NCBI RefSeq assembly: GCF_009184865.1
Contig: NZ_CP045096.1
Span: 4,526,001-4,590,000 of the forward strand
Direction of reading: 5' to 3'
DNA: 64,000 nt
Source of the DNA: Streptomyces phaeolivaceus
GTDB lineage: Bacteria > Actinomycetota > Actinomycetes > Streptomycetales > Streptomycetaceae
Each line of letters begins with the position of its first letter. Positions within the stretch are counted from its first letter, which is position 1. A model generated the notes under the pieces. It was given only the letters and a program-made list of their open reading frames with translations. It was not told where the DNA came from and searched no databases. Made by a program: the position numbers and the translations under genes. Of the stretch, positions 8,421-17,756 are shown piece after piece.

Positions 8421-11045
8421 ATGAGCCCCGAGGAGCACACCCCCACGGAGACGGCCCCCGCCGGTGGAGCCCCCCGTTCCCTGGCGGAAGCCCTACGCGG
8501 GCGGGACGACCGTTCGCTCGCCGTGCTGCTGCGGGCACGGCCGGACCTCATCACCCCCGTCCCGACCGACCTGACCCAGCTGGCGACCCGCGCGGGAACC
8601 CGCGCGTCGGTGGTCCGCGCCCTGGAGCGCCTGGACCGGTTCGCCCTCCAGACGGCCCAGGCCCTGGCCGTGGCGCCCGACCCGGCGTCGTACGACGCGC
8701 TCGCGGGCCTGCTGGCCGGTGACGACGCCGACCCGGCCGTCACCACCGTGCTGCCCCACGCCCTCGGCGCCCTGCGCGACCAGGCCCTCGTCTGGGGCCC
8801 GGACGACCGTCTCCGGCTCGTCCGCACGGCCCGTGAGCTGCTCTCCCCCTCGCCGCAGCACCCGTCCCCCACCGGTCTCGGCCCGACCGTCGCGGAGGCC
8901 ACGGCGGGCATGTCGCCGGGGCGGGTGCAGGAGCTCGTCGCGGAGGCCGGGCTGGCGAGCACGCACGACTCGGTGTCGGCCGTCACCGCGCTCGGCGCGC
9001 TGTTCACCGACCGTCGCCGCATGGCCGCGCTCCTCGCCGCCGCGCCCCCGGAGTCCCTGGACGTGCTGACCCGGCTGGTGTGGGGGCCGCCGTACGGCCA
9101 GGTCACGGCCAGTCCGGCGGCGCATCTGCGCTGGCTGCTGGACCGGGGGCTGCTGCTGCCGACCGCGCCGGGCACGGTCGTCATCCCCCGTGAGGTCGCC
9201 CTGCATCTGCGGTCGGGGCGGGCGCACCGGGAGGTCCGGCCGGTGCCGCCGCCGGTGGAGGCGTCCGCCGCGCACCGTCCACAGGTGGTGGACGCGACGG
9301 CGGCCGGGCAGGCGTACACCGCGCTGGCGACCGTGGAGGAGCTGCTGAAGGACTGGGACGAGGGCGGGCCGGGCGTCCTGCGCGCGGGCGGGCTCAGTGT
9401 GCGGGATCTGAAACGCACGGCGGTGGCCCTCGACATGCCCGAGCCGGTCGCCGCCTTCTGGGTCGAACTCGCCTACGCCGCCGGGCTGTTGGCCTCGGAC
9501 GGCGAGGCCGACGAACGGTACGCGGCGACCCCCGCGTACGACGAGTGGCTGGAGCTGCCCGCCGCCGAGCGCTGGGCGCGGCTGGCCGCCGCCTGGCTGG
9601 GCGCGACCCGTACGGCCGGGGTGATCGGCGAACGGGACGCCAAGGACCGTACGTTGTCGGCGCTGGGCCCGGGGCTGGACCGTTCGGCGGCGCCCGAGGT
9701 GCGGCACCGGGTGCTGGCGCTGCTCGCCGGGCTCCCCGAGGGCACCTCGGCCGGTCCCGACTCCCTGCTGGCCCGGCTGCACTGGGAGCGCCCCACCCGG
9801 GGCGGCCAGCAGCCCCCACCTGCCCAGCAGTCCCCGCAGCAGTCGGGGCACGCGCAGCCGCCCCGGCAGGGCGACGATCTGCGGGCGCGGATCGCCCGGT
9901 GGGCCCTTTCCGAGGCCGAGTCGCTCGGTGTCACCGGGCGCGGCGCGCTGTCCTCGCACGGGCGGGCCCTCCTCGGTCTCCCGCCCGGGGTGGCGGCCGA
10001 CGCGGAGCTGCCGGAGACCCCCGGCGACAAGCTGCCCGCCCCTCACGTGCCCGTGGCGGCCCACCCGGCGCCCGCCGCCGACCCCGTGGCCGAGCGGGCC
10101 GCCGCCGCGTCGCTTGCCGCCCGGCTGCTCGCGCCGCTGCTTCCCGAGCCACTGGACCACGTGCTGCTCCAGGCGGACCTGACGGCCGTCGCGCCCGGCC
10201 CGCTGAAACGGCCGCTGGCCGACGCGCTGGGTGTGCTGGCGGACGTGGAGTCGAAGGGTGGTGCGACGGTGTACCGGTTCACGCCGGGGTCGGTGCGCCG
10301 GGCGCTCGACGCGGGCCGCAGCGCCTCCGATCTGCACGACTTCCTCACCGCCCACTCCCGTACGCCGGTCCCGCAGCCGCTGGCGTATCTGATCGACGAC
10401 GTGGCCCGGCGCCACGGGCATCTGCGGATCGGCGCGGCCTCGGCGTATGTGCGCTGCGACGACGACGCGATGCTCAGCGAGATCCTCGCCGACAAGCGGT
10501 CGCAGGGGCTCGGGCTGCGGCGGCTGGCGCCGACCGTGCTGGCCGCCGTGGCGGATCCGGCGACGCTGCTCGACGGGCTGCGCGCGATGGGGTACGCGCC
10601 GGCGGCCGAGTCGGCGGAGGGTGATGTCCTGATCACCCGGGCGCACGCCCATCGCACCCCGCCCCGCACGGCCCCGGAGCCCGTGCCGGACGGCCCCCCG
10701 GTGCCGGACGACACCCTGCTGGGCGCCGCGATCCGCGCGATCCGCGCCGGTGACCTGGCGTCCACCACGCCCCGCAGGACGAGCGGGGAGCCGGCCCCGT
10801 CCGGCGCCCTGCCCCGCACCGGTTCCGCCGAGACCCTCGCGACCATGCAGGCCGCCGTCCTCACCGGCGAGGCCCTGTGGATCGGCTACGTCAACGCCGA
10901 GGGCTCCGCCAGCCAGCGCGTCATCGCCCCGGTGCGGGTCGAGGGCGGCTTCGTGACGGCGTACGACCACACGGCGGACGAGGTACGGACGTTCCCGCTG
11001 CACCGGATCACGGGCGTCGCGGAACTGGTGGACGACGCGCCCTGA
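8421..11045 (+). CDS. Large helicase-associated (Helicase_C_3 type) protein with C-terminal WYL domain
   Basis: This 874-residue protein matches, as I recall it, the actinobacterial 'helicase-associated domain' proteins (mycobacterial Rv0862c-like) that are encoded beside the XPB helicase. It has no Walker A motif. Helical repeats fill the first half. An XPB/Ssl2 N-terminal-like domain lies around residues 570-720 (LDHVLLQADLTAVAPGPL ... VYRFTPGSVRRALD). The last about 80 residues form a WYL domain (ALWIGYVNAEG ... RVIAPVRVEGGFVTAYDH ... FPLHRITGVAEL), a fold that senses nucleic-acid ligands. The start is ATG at 8421. The XPB gene follows about 2 kb downstream on the same strand, which supports a partner role in DNA repair. 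Confidence 0.8.
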   Translation: MSPEEHTPTETAPAGGAPRSLAEALRGRDDRSLAVLLRARPDLITPVPTDLTQLATRAGTRASVVRALERLDRFALQTAQALAVAPDPASYDALAGLLAGDDADPAVTTVLPHALGALRDQALVWGPDDRLRLVRTARELLSPSPQHPSPTGLGPTVAEATAGMSPGRVQELVAEAGLASTHDSVSAVTALGALFTDRRRMAALLAAAPPESLDVLTRLVWGPPYGQVTASPAAHLRWLLDRGLLLPTAPGTVVIPREVALHLRSGRAHREVRPVPPPVEASAAHRPQVVDATAAGQAYTALATVEELLKDWDEGGPGVLRAGGLSVRDLKRTAVALDMPEPVAAFWVELAYAAGLLASDGEADERYAATPAYDEWLELPAAERWARLAAAWLGATRTAGVIGERDAKDRTLSALGPGLDRSAAPEVRHRVLALLAGLPEGTSAGPDSLLARLHWERPTRGGQQPPPAQQSPQQSGHAQPPRQGDDLRARIARWALSEAESLGVTGRGALSSHGRALLGLPPGVAADAELPETPGDKLPAPHVPVAAHPAPAADPVAERAAAASLAARLLAPLLPEPLDHVLLQADLTAVAPGPLKRPLADALGVLADVESKGGATVYRFTPGSVRRALDAGRSASDLHDFLTAHSRTPVPQPLAYLIDDVARRHGHLRIGAASAYVRCDDDAMLSEILADKRSQGLGLRRLAPTVLAAVADPATLLDGLRAMGYAPAAESAEGDVLITRAHAHRTPPRTAPEPVPDGPPVPDDTLLGAAIRAIRAGDLASTTPRRTSGEPAPSGALPRTGSAETLATMQAAVLTGEALWIGYVNAEGSASQRVIAPVRVEGGFVTAYDHTADEVRTFPLHRITGVAELVDDAP

Positions 11046-11248
11046 GCAGGTCGATCGGACCGCTTCGATCAAACCGCTTCTTGGCCATCACCCGTTCGGG
11101 TGTATACGGGCGTTCATGCAGGCCATGCCCGGTTTTCCCTCGCACGGGCGAGGCGGCGGCATCCGGCGCATCCCGTCCCGTGATGCGGGGCAGCCACCCT
11201 GTGTCCGATCGAGATCGACTCCTGCGCTCGAAAGGCCCACCTCTACGC

Positions 11249-11440
11249 ATGCGCCCTCTCGCCACGCTCACCAAGGTCACCACGCTCGTCTCCGCCGCCG
11301 TCGCCGTCGCCCTGGTGGGCGCGCTCGCCACCCCGGCCGCGGCGAACCCGCCCCTCCCCCTGCCCGAACTCGGCACGCTGGTGGGCGAGGGCCTCAGCGT
11401 GGAGGGGCCGTTGATCCAGAACGTCAGCCTGCTGAAGTGA
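11249..11440 (+). CDS. Small secreted peptide
   Basis: This is a 63-residue product. Its N-terminus MRPLATLTKVTTLVSAAVAV continues into a hydrophobic core and the signal-peptidase-I-like site TPAAANP near residue 33. The mature part would be about 30 residues: a Pro/Leu run and VGEGLSVEGPLIQNVSLLK. The upstream open frame extends to 10877 inside the previous gene and is not credible. No cysteines are present. The function is not recognised. It ends 3 bp before the convergent YqhA-IstB gene. Confidence 0.6.
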   Translation: MRPLATLTKVTTLVSAAVAVALVGALATPAAANPPLPLPELGTLVGEGLSVEGPLIQNVSLLK

Positions 11441-11443
11441 ACG

Positions 11444-12835
11444 TCAGCCCGCCGAGGTAGCGCGGCGCAGCCGGTAGCTGTCCCCTTCGAGACGGACGAT
11501 CTCGGCGTGGTGCGCGAGGCGGTCCACCATCGCCGGGGCGGCCCCGCCGAAGATCTCCTCCCAGCGGGCGAGCGGACGGTCGCTGGTCACGATCAGCGAG
11601 GCCCTCTCGTAGCGGTGCGCGATCAGCTGGAAGAAGAGCCGTGCGGTGTCCGGGTCGAAGGGGAGATAGCCGGCCTCGTCGACGATCAGCAGGGGGCAGG
11701 CGTCCAGCTCGGACAGTTCCTGGGCGAGCCTGCCCTCGGCCCGTGCCCCGGCCAGCCGCGCGGCCCACTCGGCGGCGGTCGCGAACAGCACCCGGTGCCC
11801 GGCCTGGCAGGCCCGTACGCCGAGCCCGATGGCCAGATGCGTCTTGCCGGTGCCGGGGGCGCCGACGAAGACCACGTTCCGCCCGGTGGCGACGAAGTCC
11901 AGCGTGCCGAGCCGGGCCAGCAGCAGCCGGTCGAAGGAGCGCGGGTGCCCCTCGTCGAACTCCTCCAGCAGCTTCCGCGCCGGGAACCCGGCCGCCCGGA
12001 TCCGCCCCTCGACCCCGTTCCCGTTCCCGGTCCCGTTCCCGTTCCCGGTCCCGGCCCCGCCCGCCTGCGGCTCGCGCCGGGCCTCGTACCGCACCAGCCG
12101 GGTGGTGCCCCGCGCGAAACGGGTCTCGTAGTTCTCGTTCGAGGTGGCCTGGGCCGGGATCGGCAGCGGCGCCCGGAGCGGGACGGGCGGGTCGACGGGC
12201 CCCTGCGGCCGGTCCCGCTCCACCGGTCCCCTGGCCGGCCGCGGGCCCTCCGGCATCCCGTGGTGGGAGCCGTGGCCCTTGTCCTCGCGGAGCATCGGCC
12301 CCGACATGTACGCCAGGAGCACCGCCGAGGCGATGAAGGCCATATGGATGACCGTGCCCCACAGCAGCGCGTGGTGGGAGGTGTGGTGGACGTCCACGAA
12401 CATCTGCAGCAGATGCACGGAGGAGATGCCGACGATGGCGGTGGCCAGCTTGACCTTCAGCACGTTGGAATTGACGTGCGAGAGCCATTCCGGCTGGTCA
12501 CGGTGGCCCTGGAGACCGATCCGCGAGACGAAGGTCTCATAGCCGCCGACGATGGTCATGATCAGCAGATTGGCGATCATGACGACGTCGACCAGCTTGA
12601 GCACCGCGAGCATCACATAGGTCTCGGTGGCGCTGCCGCTCACGCAGCGGACGATTAACGTCCACAGCTCGTTGAAGAACTTGTAGACGTACACCCCCTG
12701 CGCCGCGACCAGTCCGAAGTACAGCGGCGCCTGGAGCCAGCGCGTGGCGAAGAGGGCGTAGCCGAGCGTGGTGCCCTGCGGGGAGACGGACGGGGTGAGC
12801 GGGTCTGGCGGGGTGGTTGGCTGCACGGTTCGCAT
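11444..12835 (-). CDS. YqhA (UPF0114) membrane domain fused to an IstB-like AAA+ ATPase
   Basis: This is one continuous 463-codon frame with two unrelated halves. Residues about 22-186 are a YqhA/TIGR00645 inner-membrane protein (FATRWLQAPLYFGL, LKLVDVVMIANLL, GGYETFVSRI, AIVGISSVHLLQMFVDV, four helices). A Pro- and Gly/Asn-repeat linker (GTGNGNGTGNGNG) follows. Residues about 235-460 are an IstB/DnaC-like ATPase with Walker A GAPGTGKT (325-332) and Walker B PLLIVDEAG (381-389). IstB normally helps the IS21 transposase IstA, and no istA is present. ATG 12835 is chosen because codons up to the alternative ATG at 12877 lie in lower-GC, promoter-like DNA. Confidence 0.82.
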   Translation of the reverse strand: MRTVQPTTPPDPLTPSVSPQGTTLGYALFATRWLQAPLYFGLVAAQGVYVYKFFNELWTLIVRCVSGSATETYVMLAVLKLVDVVMIANLLIMTIVGGYETFVSRIGLQGHRDQPEWLSHVNSNVLKVKLATAIVGISSVHLLQMFVDVHHTSHHALLWGTVIHMAFIASAVLLAYMSGPMLREDKGHGSHHGMPEGPRPARGPVERDRPQGPVDPPVPLRAPLPIPAQATSNENYETRFARGTTRLVRYEARREPQAGGAGTGNGNGTGNGNGVEGRIRAAGFPARKLLEEFDEGHPRSFDRLLLARLGTLDFVATGRNVVFVGAPGTGKTHLAIGLGVRACQAGHRVLFATAAEWAARLAGARAEGRLAQELSELDACPLLIVDEAGYLPFDPDTARLFFQLIAHRYERASLIVTSDRPLARWEEIFGGAAPAMVDRLAHHAEIVRLEGDSYRLRRATSAG

Positions 12836-12967
12836 TCTTCGGAACCCTGGGCGCAAATCTGAATTCCTGCCACTCATCGGAATGAATAGACATCCAATAG
12901 GACTGGAGCCCGTCGGCGGGAACGATCAGGCACACTGGACGTTTGGCCGAATCGAAAGGTGCCGCGC

Positions 12968-14611
12968 GTGAATGGTCCCCTCATCGTCCAGTCGGACAAG
13001 ACGCTGCTCCTGGAGGTCGACCATGAGCAGGCGGACGAGTGCCGTCGGGTCATCGCGCCCTTCGCCGAACTGGAGCGGGCGCCCGAGCACATCCACACCT
13101 ACCGGGTGACCCCGCTCGGTCTGTGGAACGCGCGGGCCGCCGGGCACGACGCCGAGCAGGTCGTCGACGCGCTGGTGCAGTACAGCCGCTATCCGGTGCC
13201 GCACGCGCTGCTCGTGGACGTCGCCGAGACGATGGACCGTTACGGCCGCCTCACGCTCTCCAAGCACCCGGTCCACGGGCTCGTGCTCACCACCACCGAC
13301 CGGCCGGTGCTGGAGGAGATCCTGCGGTCGAAGCGGATCACCCCGCTCGTCGGCGCCCGGATCGACCCGGACACCGTGGCCGTGCACCCCTCCGAGCGCG
13401 GCCAGATCAAGCAGACCCTGCTGAAGCTGGGCTGGCCCGCCGAGGACCTCGCCGGGTACGTGGACGGCGAGGCGCACCCGATCGAGCTGGCCGAGGACGG
13501 CTGGGCGCTGCGGCCGTACCAGAAGCAGGCCGTGGAGAACTTCTGGCACGGCGGGAGCGGTGTGGTCGTCCTCCCCTGTGGCGCGGGGAAGACCCTCGTC
13601 GGCGCCGGGTCCATGGCCCAGGCGAAGTCCACCACCCTGATCCTCGTCACCAACACGGTCTCCGCGCGGCAGTGGAAGCACGAGCTGGTGAAGCGGACGT
13701 CGCTGACCGAGGAGGAGATCGGCGAGTACAGCGGGACGCGCAAGGAGATCCGGCCGGTCACCATCGCCACGTACCAGGTGCTGACCACCCGCCGGAAGGG
13801 CGTCTATCCGCATCTGGAGCTGTTCGACTCCCGCGACTGGGGTCTCATCGTCTACGACGAGGTGCATCTCCTTCCCGCTCCGGTCTTCAAGTTCACCGCC
13901 GACCTCCAGGCGCGCCGGCGGCTCGGGCTGACGGCGACGCTCGTCCGGGAGGACGGGCGGGAGTCGGACGTGTTCTCCCTCATCGGGCCCAAGCGGTTCG
14001 ACGCGCCCTGGAAGGAGATCGAGGCGCAGGGCTATATCGCGCCCGCCGACTGTGTCGAGGTCCGGGTGAACCTGACCGACGCCGAGCGGCTCGCCTACGC
14101 CACGGCCGAGCAGGAGGAGAAGTACCGCTTCTGTTCCACCACCGCGACCAAGCGGAAGGTGGCCGAGGCGATCGTCCGCCGCTTCGCGGGGCAGCAGATC
14201 CTCGTCATCGGGCAGTACATCGACCAGCTCGACGAACTGGGCGCCCATCTGGACGCGCCGGTGATCAAGGGCGAGACCAGCAACGCGCAGCGCGAGAAGC
14301 TCTTCGACGCGTTCCGCCAGGGCGAGATCAACGTCCTGGTCGTGTCCAAGGTCGCCAACTTCTCCATCGACCTCCCGGAGGCGACCGTCGCCATCCAGGT
14401 CTCCGGCACCTTCGGCTCCCGCCAGGAGGAGGCCCAGCGCCTCGGCCGTGTCCTGCGCCCCAAGTCCGACGGCCACCAGGCGCACTTCTACTCGGTGGTC
14501 GCCCGCGACACCATCGACCAGGACTTCGCCGCCCACCGCCAGCGCTTCCTGGCCGAACAGGGCTACGCCTACCGGATCATGGACGCGGACGAGCTTCTGA
14601 CAGAGGGCTGA
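12968..14611 (+). CDS. XPB/Rad25-type DNA repair helicase
   Basis: This superfamily-2 3'-5' helicase closely resembles, from memory, mycobacterial XPB (N-terminus NGPLIVQSDKTLLLEVDHE). The 547-residue protein has an N-terminal damage-recognition-type region to about 175, Walker A CGAGKT at 204-209, motif II DEVH (IVYDEVHLL), motif III LTATL and motif VI QRLGRVLRP. It is presumably involved in nucleotide excision repair, unwinding DNA around lesions. The frame is open to a GTG at 12959, but AAAGGT lies 7 nt before the GTG at 12968, so the latter is preferred. It is divergent from the YqhA-IstB gene. Confidence 0.93.
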   Translation: MNGPLIVQSDKTLLLEVDHEQADECRRVIAPFAELERAPEHIHTYRVTPLGLWNARAAGHDAEQVVDALVQYSRYPVPHALLVDVAETMDRYGRLTLSKHPVHGLVLTTTDRPVLEEILRSKRITPLVGARIDPDTVAVHPSERGQIKQTLLKLGWPAEDLAGYVDGEAHPIELAEDGWALRPYQKQAVENFWHGGSGVVVLPCGAGKTLVGAGSMAQAKSTTLILVTNTVSARQWKHELVKRTSLTEEEIGEYSGTRKEIRPVTIATYQVLTTRRKGVYPHLELFDSRDWGLIVYDEVHLLPAPVFKFTADLQARRRLGLTATLVREDGRESDVFSLIGPKRFDAPWKEIEAQGYIAPADCVEVRVNLTDAERLAYATAEQEEKYRFCSTTATKRKVAEAIVRRFAGQQILVIGQYIDQLDELGAHLDAPVIKGETSNAQREKLFDAFRQGEINVLVVSKVANFSIDLPEATVAIQVSGTFGSRQEEAQRLGRVLRPKSDGHQAHFYSVVARDTIDQDFAAHRQRFLAEQGYAYRIMDADELLTEG

Positions 14612-14700
14612 CGGGGAGCTGAGCAACAGGTCACCGGGGGTGCCCGCGCTCGGTACGCTGAGTCGTGCCGGCGCTCACCAGGGCAGGGAAGAAGGGCACC

Positions 14701-14985
14701 ATGCCTCACGAGGACATCCACGAGGTGCTGTACACCGAGCCGGCGGCCCGTGAACGCGACCGGCTCGACCCCACGCGCCGGGCCACCTTCGACAAAGCGA
14801 TCGAACTGCTCGCCCGCGACCCGTACACCGAGCTCTCCCGCACCATAGGAGTCGGCGACCAGGACCGCGAGATCCGGCTCACCTCACAGATCGTCGCGGA
14901 GTACATGGTCTCCCGCGGTCGTCTGCTCCTGGTGATGCTGCGGATCTTCGACGACGCGGACATCCTGCTGCCGGAGGAAGGCTGA
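14701..14985 (+). CDS. Small RelE/ParE-like conserved protein
   Basis: This is a 94-residue protein beginning MPHEDIHEVLYTEPAARERDR, with GAAGGG 6 nt upstream of the ATG. The pattern of one or two helices and then a strand-rich end (REIRLTSQIVAEYMVSRGRLLLVMLRIFDD) resembles the RelE/ParE toxin fold. No antitoxin gene is adjacent, so a toxin-antitoxin role is not supported. It follows the XPB gene by 89 bp on the same strand and may share its transcript. Confidence 0.65.
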   Translation: MPHEDIHEVLYTEPAARERDRLDPTRRATFDKAIELLARDPYTELSRTIGVGDQDREIRLTSQIVAEYMVSRGRLLLVMLRIFDDADILLPEEG

Positions 14986-15151
14986 GGCGGCGAGGGTGCT
15001 TGAGTGGCAGGACGGTCGACGCGCAGGATGATCGGAGGGTCGTGTCGGTGGAGCGGTGTGGGGCTCCCTGCTCTTCCGCAGGAGTGACCACCCCGTAGGC
15101 GGACGGCGGGGATCAGTGGAGGCGGCGGGGTACGCGCGGTGAGCCCGGGGC

Positions 15152-15349
15152 TCACCGGCGGCGTATGCCCGCTTCCTCCGCGTACTCGCCGAGGATGACG
15201 ACGCCGAACGCGGCGCTCGCGAAGACCTTGACGGCGCGCAGGGCGTCGGCGAGGCGGTGGCGGTTGTGGTGGTCGTCGAGGCCGGTCGCGCCGGGCGGCG
15301 GACCGGGTCGGCCGGAGGCCGAGGCTGGGATGAAGGTCGCTGCACTCAT
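15152..15349 (-). CDS. Small hypothetical protein
   Basis: This is a 65-residue product read from ATG 15349 (MSAATFIPASASG). It ends HNRHRLADALRAVKVF then ASAAFGVVILGEYAEEAGIRRR. The start is preceded by TGGAGAC, close to the ATG. A hydrophobic patch (AVKVFASAAFGVVIL) may be amphipathic or a short membrane segment. The Pro/Ala-rich N-terminus followed by an ordered C-terminus looks like a real actinobacterial small protein, but I cannot name it. A much longer minus-strand frame through the helD/helR gene is a shadow. Confidence 0.5.
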   Translation of the reverse strand: MSAATFIPASASGRPGPPPGATGLDDHHNRHRLADALRAVKVFASAAFGVVILGEYAEEAGIRRR

Positions 15350-15667
15350 GTCTCCATGGTGGAACGTCCGCCTTTGGATTACGTCGGTCTCCGGAGTGAA
15401 CCCGCTGAGCCTCCGGCTCCCTCTCAGGTCCGGCCCACCCGTAGTACCCGCGAAGTACGGGCCCCTAGGGGTACGGCGGCCGAACACACCCCGGGTGGAG
15501 AAAAAACTCGTTGGCCTCCGCCCCGCCCCCTCACCTACACTCTCCGCTCTTGCCCGCCTCCCGTTCGTGGAGCGCCGCCGCCCGGACGGAAACCGGTCGG
15601 TCACCGCCGTCAGACGTATCGCCGTCAGGCGTACCCCCAGCTCCCGCAGGCACCCGGAGGCACCCCC
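15350..15667. other. Divergent promoter region before the HelD/HelR-like gene
   Basis: No gene is supported in this 318-bp space. It must contain the promoter of the HelD/HelR-type gene and of the small minus-strand gene. I looked for a palindromic rifamycin-associated element of the cttgc/gcaag type and saw none. A ggagg ribosome site at 15654-15658 defines the downstream start. Confidence 0.45.
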
Positions 15668-17728
15668 TTGTCCGCGCACCCCACCGCCGGCCCCACCGAT
15701 CTCGCCGATCCCCTCTCGCGTGAGCGCTCCCACCTCGCCGCCTCCCGTTCCGCCCTGCGTGCGATGCGGGAGGACGTGCAGGCGCTGGACATCAAGGACG
15801 TCACCGCGAACTGGGTGAACGCGGAGGTGCTGGCCCGCCAGATCGACGAGCGGATCAAGGCGCTGGCCGACCTGAGCCACACCCCGCTCTTCTTCGGCCG
15901 CCTCGACTATCTGCACGCCCCCGGCGCGGATCGGGCCGAGGGCGCGGACGGGGAGAGGTTCTACATCGGGCGGCGGCATGTGCACGACGCGGACGGCGAC
16001 CCGATGGTGATCGACTGGCGCGCCCCCGTCTCCCAGCCCTTCTACCGGGCGTCCAGGACGGACCCGATGGACGTCGGCCTGCGGCGCCGCTTCGGGTACA
16101 CCGGCGGCGACCTCACCGCGTACGAGGACGAGCATCTCTCCGACCCCGCCGAGACGGCGGCCACCAGCAAGCTGCTCCAGCAGGAGATCGAGCGTCCGCG
16201 TGTCGGCCCGATGCGGGACATCGTGGCGACGATCCAGCCGGAGCAGGACGAGATCGTCCGCTCCGACCTCGCCGGTTCCCTCTGCGTCCAGGGCGGCCCC
16301 GGCACCGGCAAGACGGCCGTCGGTCTGCACCGGGTCGCCTATCTCCTCTACGCCCACCGCGAGCGTCTCTCCCGGACCGGCACGCTCGTCATCGGCCCGA
16401 ACCGCTCCTTCCTCCACTACATCGAGCAGGTGCTCCCGGCGCTGGGCGAGCTGGAGGTCAAGCAGGCGACCGTCGACGACCTCGTGGCCCATGTCGAGGT
16501 GCGGGGCGCGGACGAGGCACCGGCCGCCGTCGTCAAGGGCGACGCCCGGATGGCCGAGGTGCTGCGCCGGGCCGTACGGTCGCACGTCACCCTCCCCACC
16601 GAGCCGGTGATGGTCGTGCGGGGTTCGCGTCGCTGGCGCGTACCGGCGTACGAACTCGAAGCCATCGTGCGGGAGTTGCTGGACCGGGACATCCGCTACG
16701 GGGCCGCGCGGGACGCCCTGCCGCAGCGGATCGCGCACGCCGTGCTGGTGCAGATGGAACGGTCCGGGGAGGCGCCCGACGACCGGGTGCAGGACGCGGT
16801 GGCCCGCAACGCGGCGGTGAAGGCGGCCGTCAAGGCGATCTGGCCGCCCGTCGACCCGGCCAGGCTGGTGCTGCGGCTGCTCTCCGACGCGGACTTCCTC
16901 GCCGCCCACGCGGACGGGATCCTGACCGAAGACGAGCGGAAGACGATCCTTTGGGCGAAACCGGCGCGGAGCGTGAAGTCGGTGAAGTGGTCGGCCGCCG
17001 ACGCCGTACTCGTCGACGAGACCACCGATCTGGTGCAGCGCACACACTCCCTCGGGCATGTCGTCCTCGACGAGGCGCAGGACCTTTCCCCCATGCAGTA
17101 CCGGGCGGTGGGCCGGCGCTGCACCACCGGGTCCGCGACGGTCCTCGGCGATCTCGCGCAGGGCACGACCCCGTGGGCGACGCGGAGTTGGGCGGAGGCG
17201 CTGACGCACCTGGGCAAGGCGGAGGCCCATGTGGAGGAGCTGACGGCCGGTTTCCGTGTCCCGACCGACGTCATCACGTACGCCTCCCGCCTCCTCCCCC
17301 ACATCGCGCCCGGCCTGACCCCGGTCGCGTCGGTCCGGGAGAACCCGGGCTTCTTCGACGTACGGCCCACCGCCGACGACTCCCAGACCATCGCCGCCTG
17401 CGAGGAGTTGCTCCGCAACGAGGGTTCCACCGGCCTCATCGCCGCCGACGCCCGTGTCCCCGCGCTCGCCGAGGCGCTCACGGCGGCGGGCATCGGATAT
17501 CTGGCGCCGGGCGAGGAGACGACGTACGAGACCCGCCTCACCCTCGTCCCGGCCTCGCTGGCGAAGGGTCTGGAGTACGACTACGTGGTCCTGGACGAGC
17601 CCCGGGCGATCGTGGACGGCGAACCCGACGAACGAACCGGCCTGCGCCGCCTCTACGTCACCCTCACCCGAGCGGTCTCGGGCCTGATCGTCACCCACGC
17701 GGCACCGCTGCCGCCGCAGCTGGCCTAG
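15668..17728 (+). CDS. HelD/HelR-type RNA polymerase-recycling ATPase
   Basis: This 686-residue SF1-like ATPase belongs to the HelD family, whose members bind RNA polymerase and pry stalled or rifamycin-blocked complexes off DNA. Visible features are an N-terminal helical arm (RERSHLAASRSALRAM), the IDWRAPVSQPFYRA block typical of HelD, Walker A GGPGTGKT (209-216), motif II VLDEAQDLSP and the late motif LVPASLAKGLEYDYVVLDEP. The TTG start at 15668 sits 7 nt after a perfect GGAGG; frames further upstream lack such a site. Streptomyces HelR gives rifamycin tolerance, but I cannot separate HelR from generic HelD by eye. Confidence 0.85.
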   Translation: MSAHPTAGPTDLADPLSRERSHLAASRSALRAMREDVQALDIKDVTANWVNAEVLARQIDERIKALADLSHTPLFFGRLDYLHAPGADRAEGADGERFYIGRRHVHDADGDPMVIDWRAPVSQPFYRASRTDPMDVGLRRRFGYTGGDLTAYEDEHLSDPAETAATSKLLQQEIERPRVGPMRDIVATIQPEQDEIVRSDLAGSLCVQGGPGTGKTAVGLHRVAYLLYAHRERLSRTGTLVIGPNRSFLHYIEQVLPALGELEVKQATVDDLVAHVEVRGADEAPAAVVKGDARMAEVLRRAVRSHVTLPTEPVMVVRGSRRWRVPAYELEAIVRELLDRDIRYGAARDALPQRIAHAVLVQMERSGEAPDDRVQDAVARNAAVKAAVKAIWPPVDPARLVLRLLSDADFLAAHADGILTEDERKTILWAKPARSVKSVKWSAADAVLVDETTDLVQRTHSLGHVVLDEAQDLSPMQYRAVGRRCTTGSATVLGDLAQGTTPWATRSWAEALTHLGKAEAHVEELTAGFRVPTDVITYASRLLPHIAPGLTPVASVRENPGFFDVRPTADDSQTIAACEELLRNEGSTGLIAADARVPALAEALTAAGIGYLAPGEETTYETRLTLVPASLAKGLEYDYVVLDEPRAIVDGEPDERTGLRRLYVTLTRAVSGLIVTHAAPLPPQLA

Positions 17729-17756
17729 GGCCTGTCGTCGTCGCCCTCGGTGTCCG

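Noticed and set aside
8493..11072. Long minus-strand frame opposite the helicase-associated gene
   Set aside because: Arg/Gly/Gln-rich composition without motifs; third-position GC supports the plus-strand gene.
12926..14626. Long minus-strand frame opposite the XPB gene
   Set aside because: Composition is typical of a GC shadow, and the plus strand has complete helicase motifs.
15152..17698. Long minus-strand frame opposite the HelD/HelR-like gene
   Set aside because: It is an antisense shadow of a well-supported ATPase gene; only its last 65 codons (15152-15349) look like a separate small gene.
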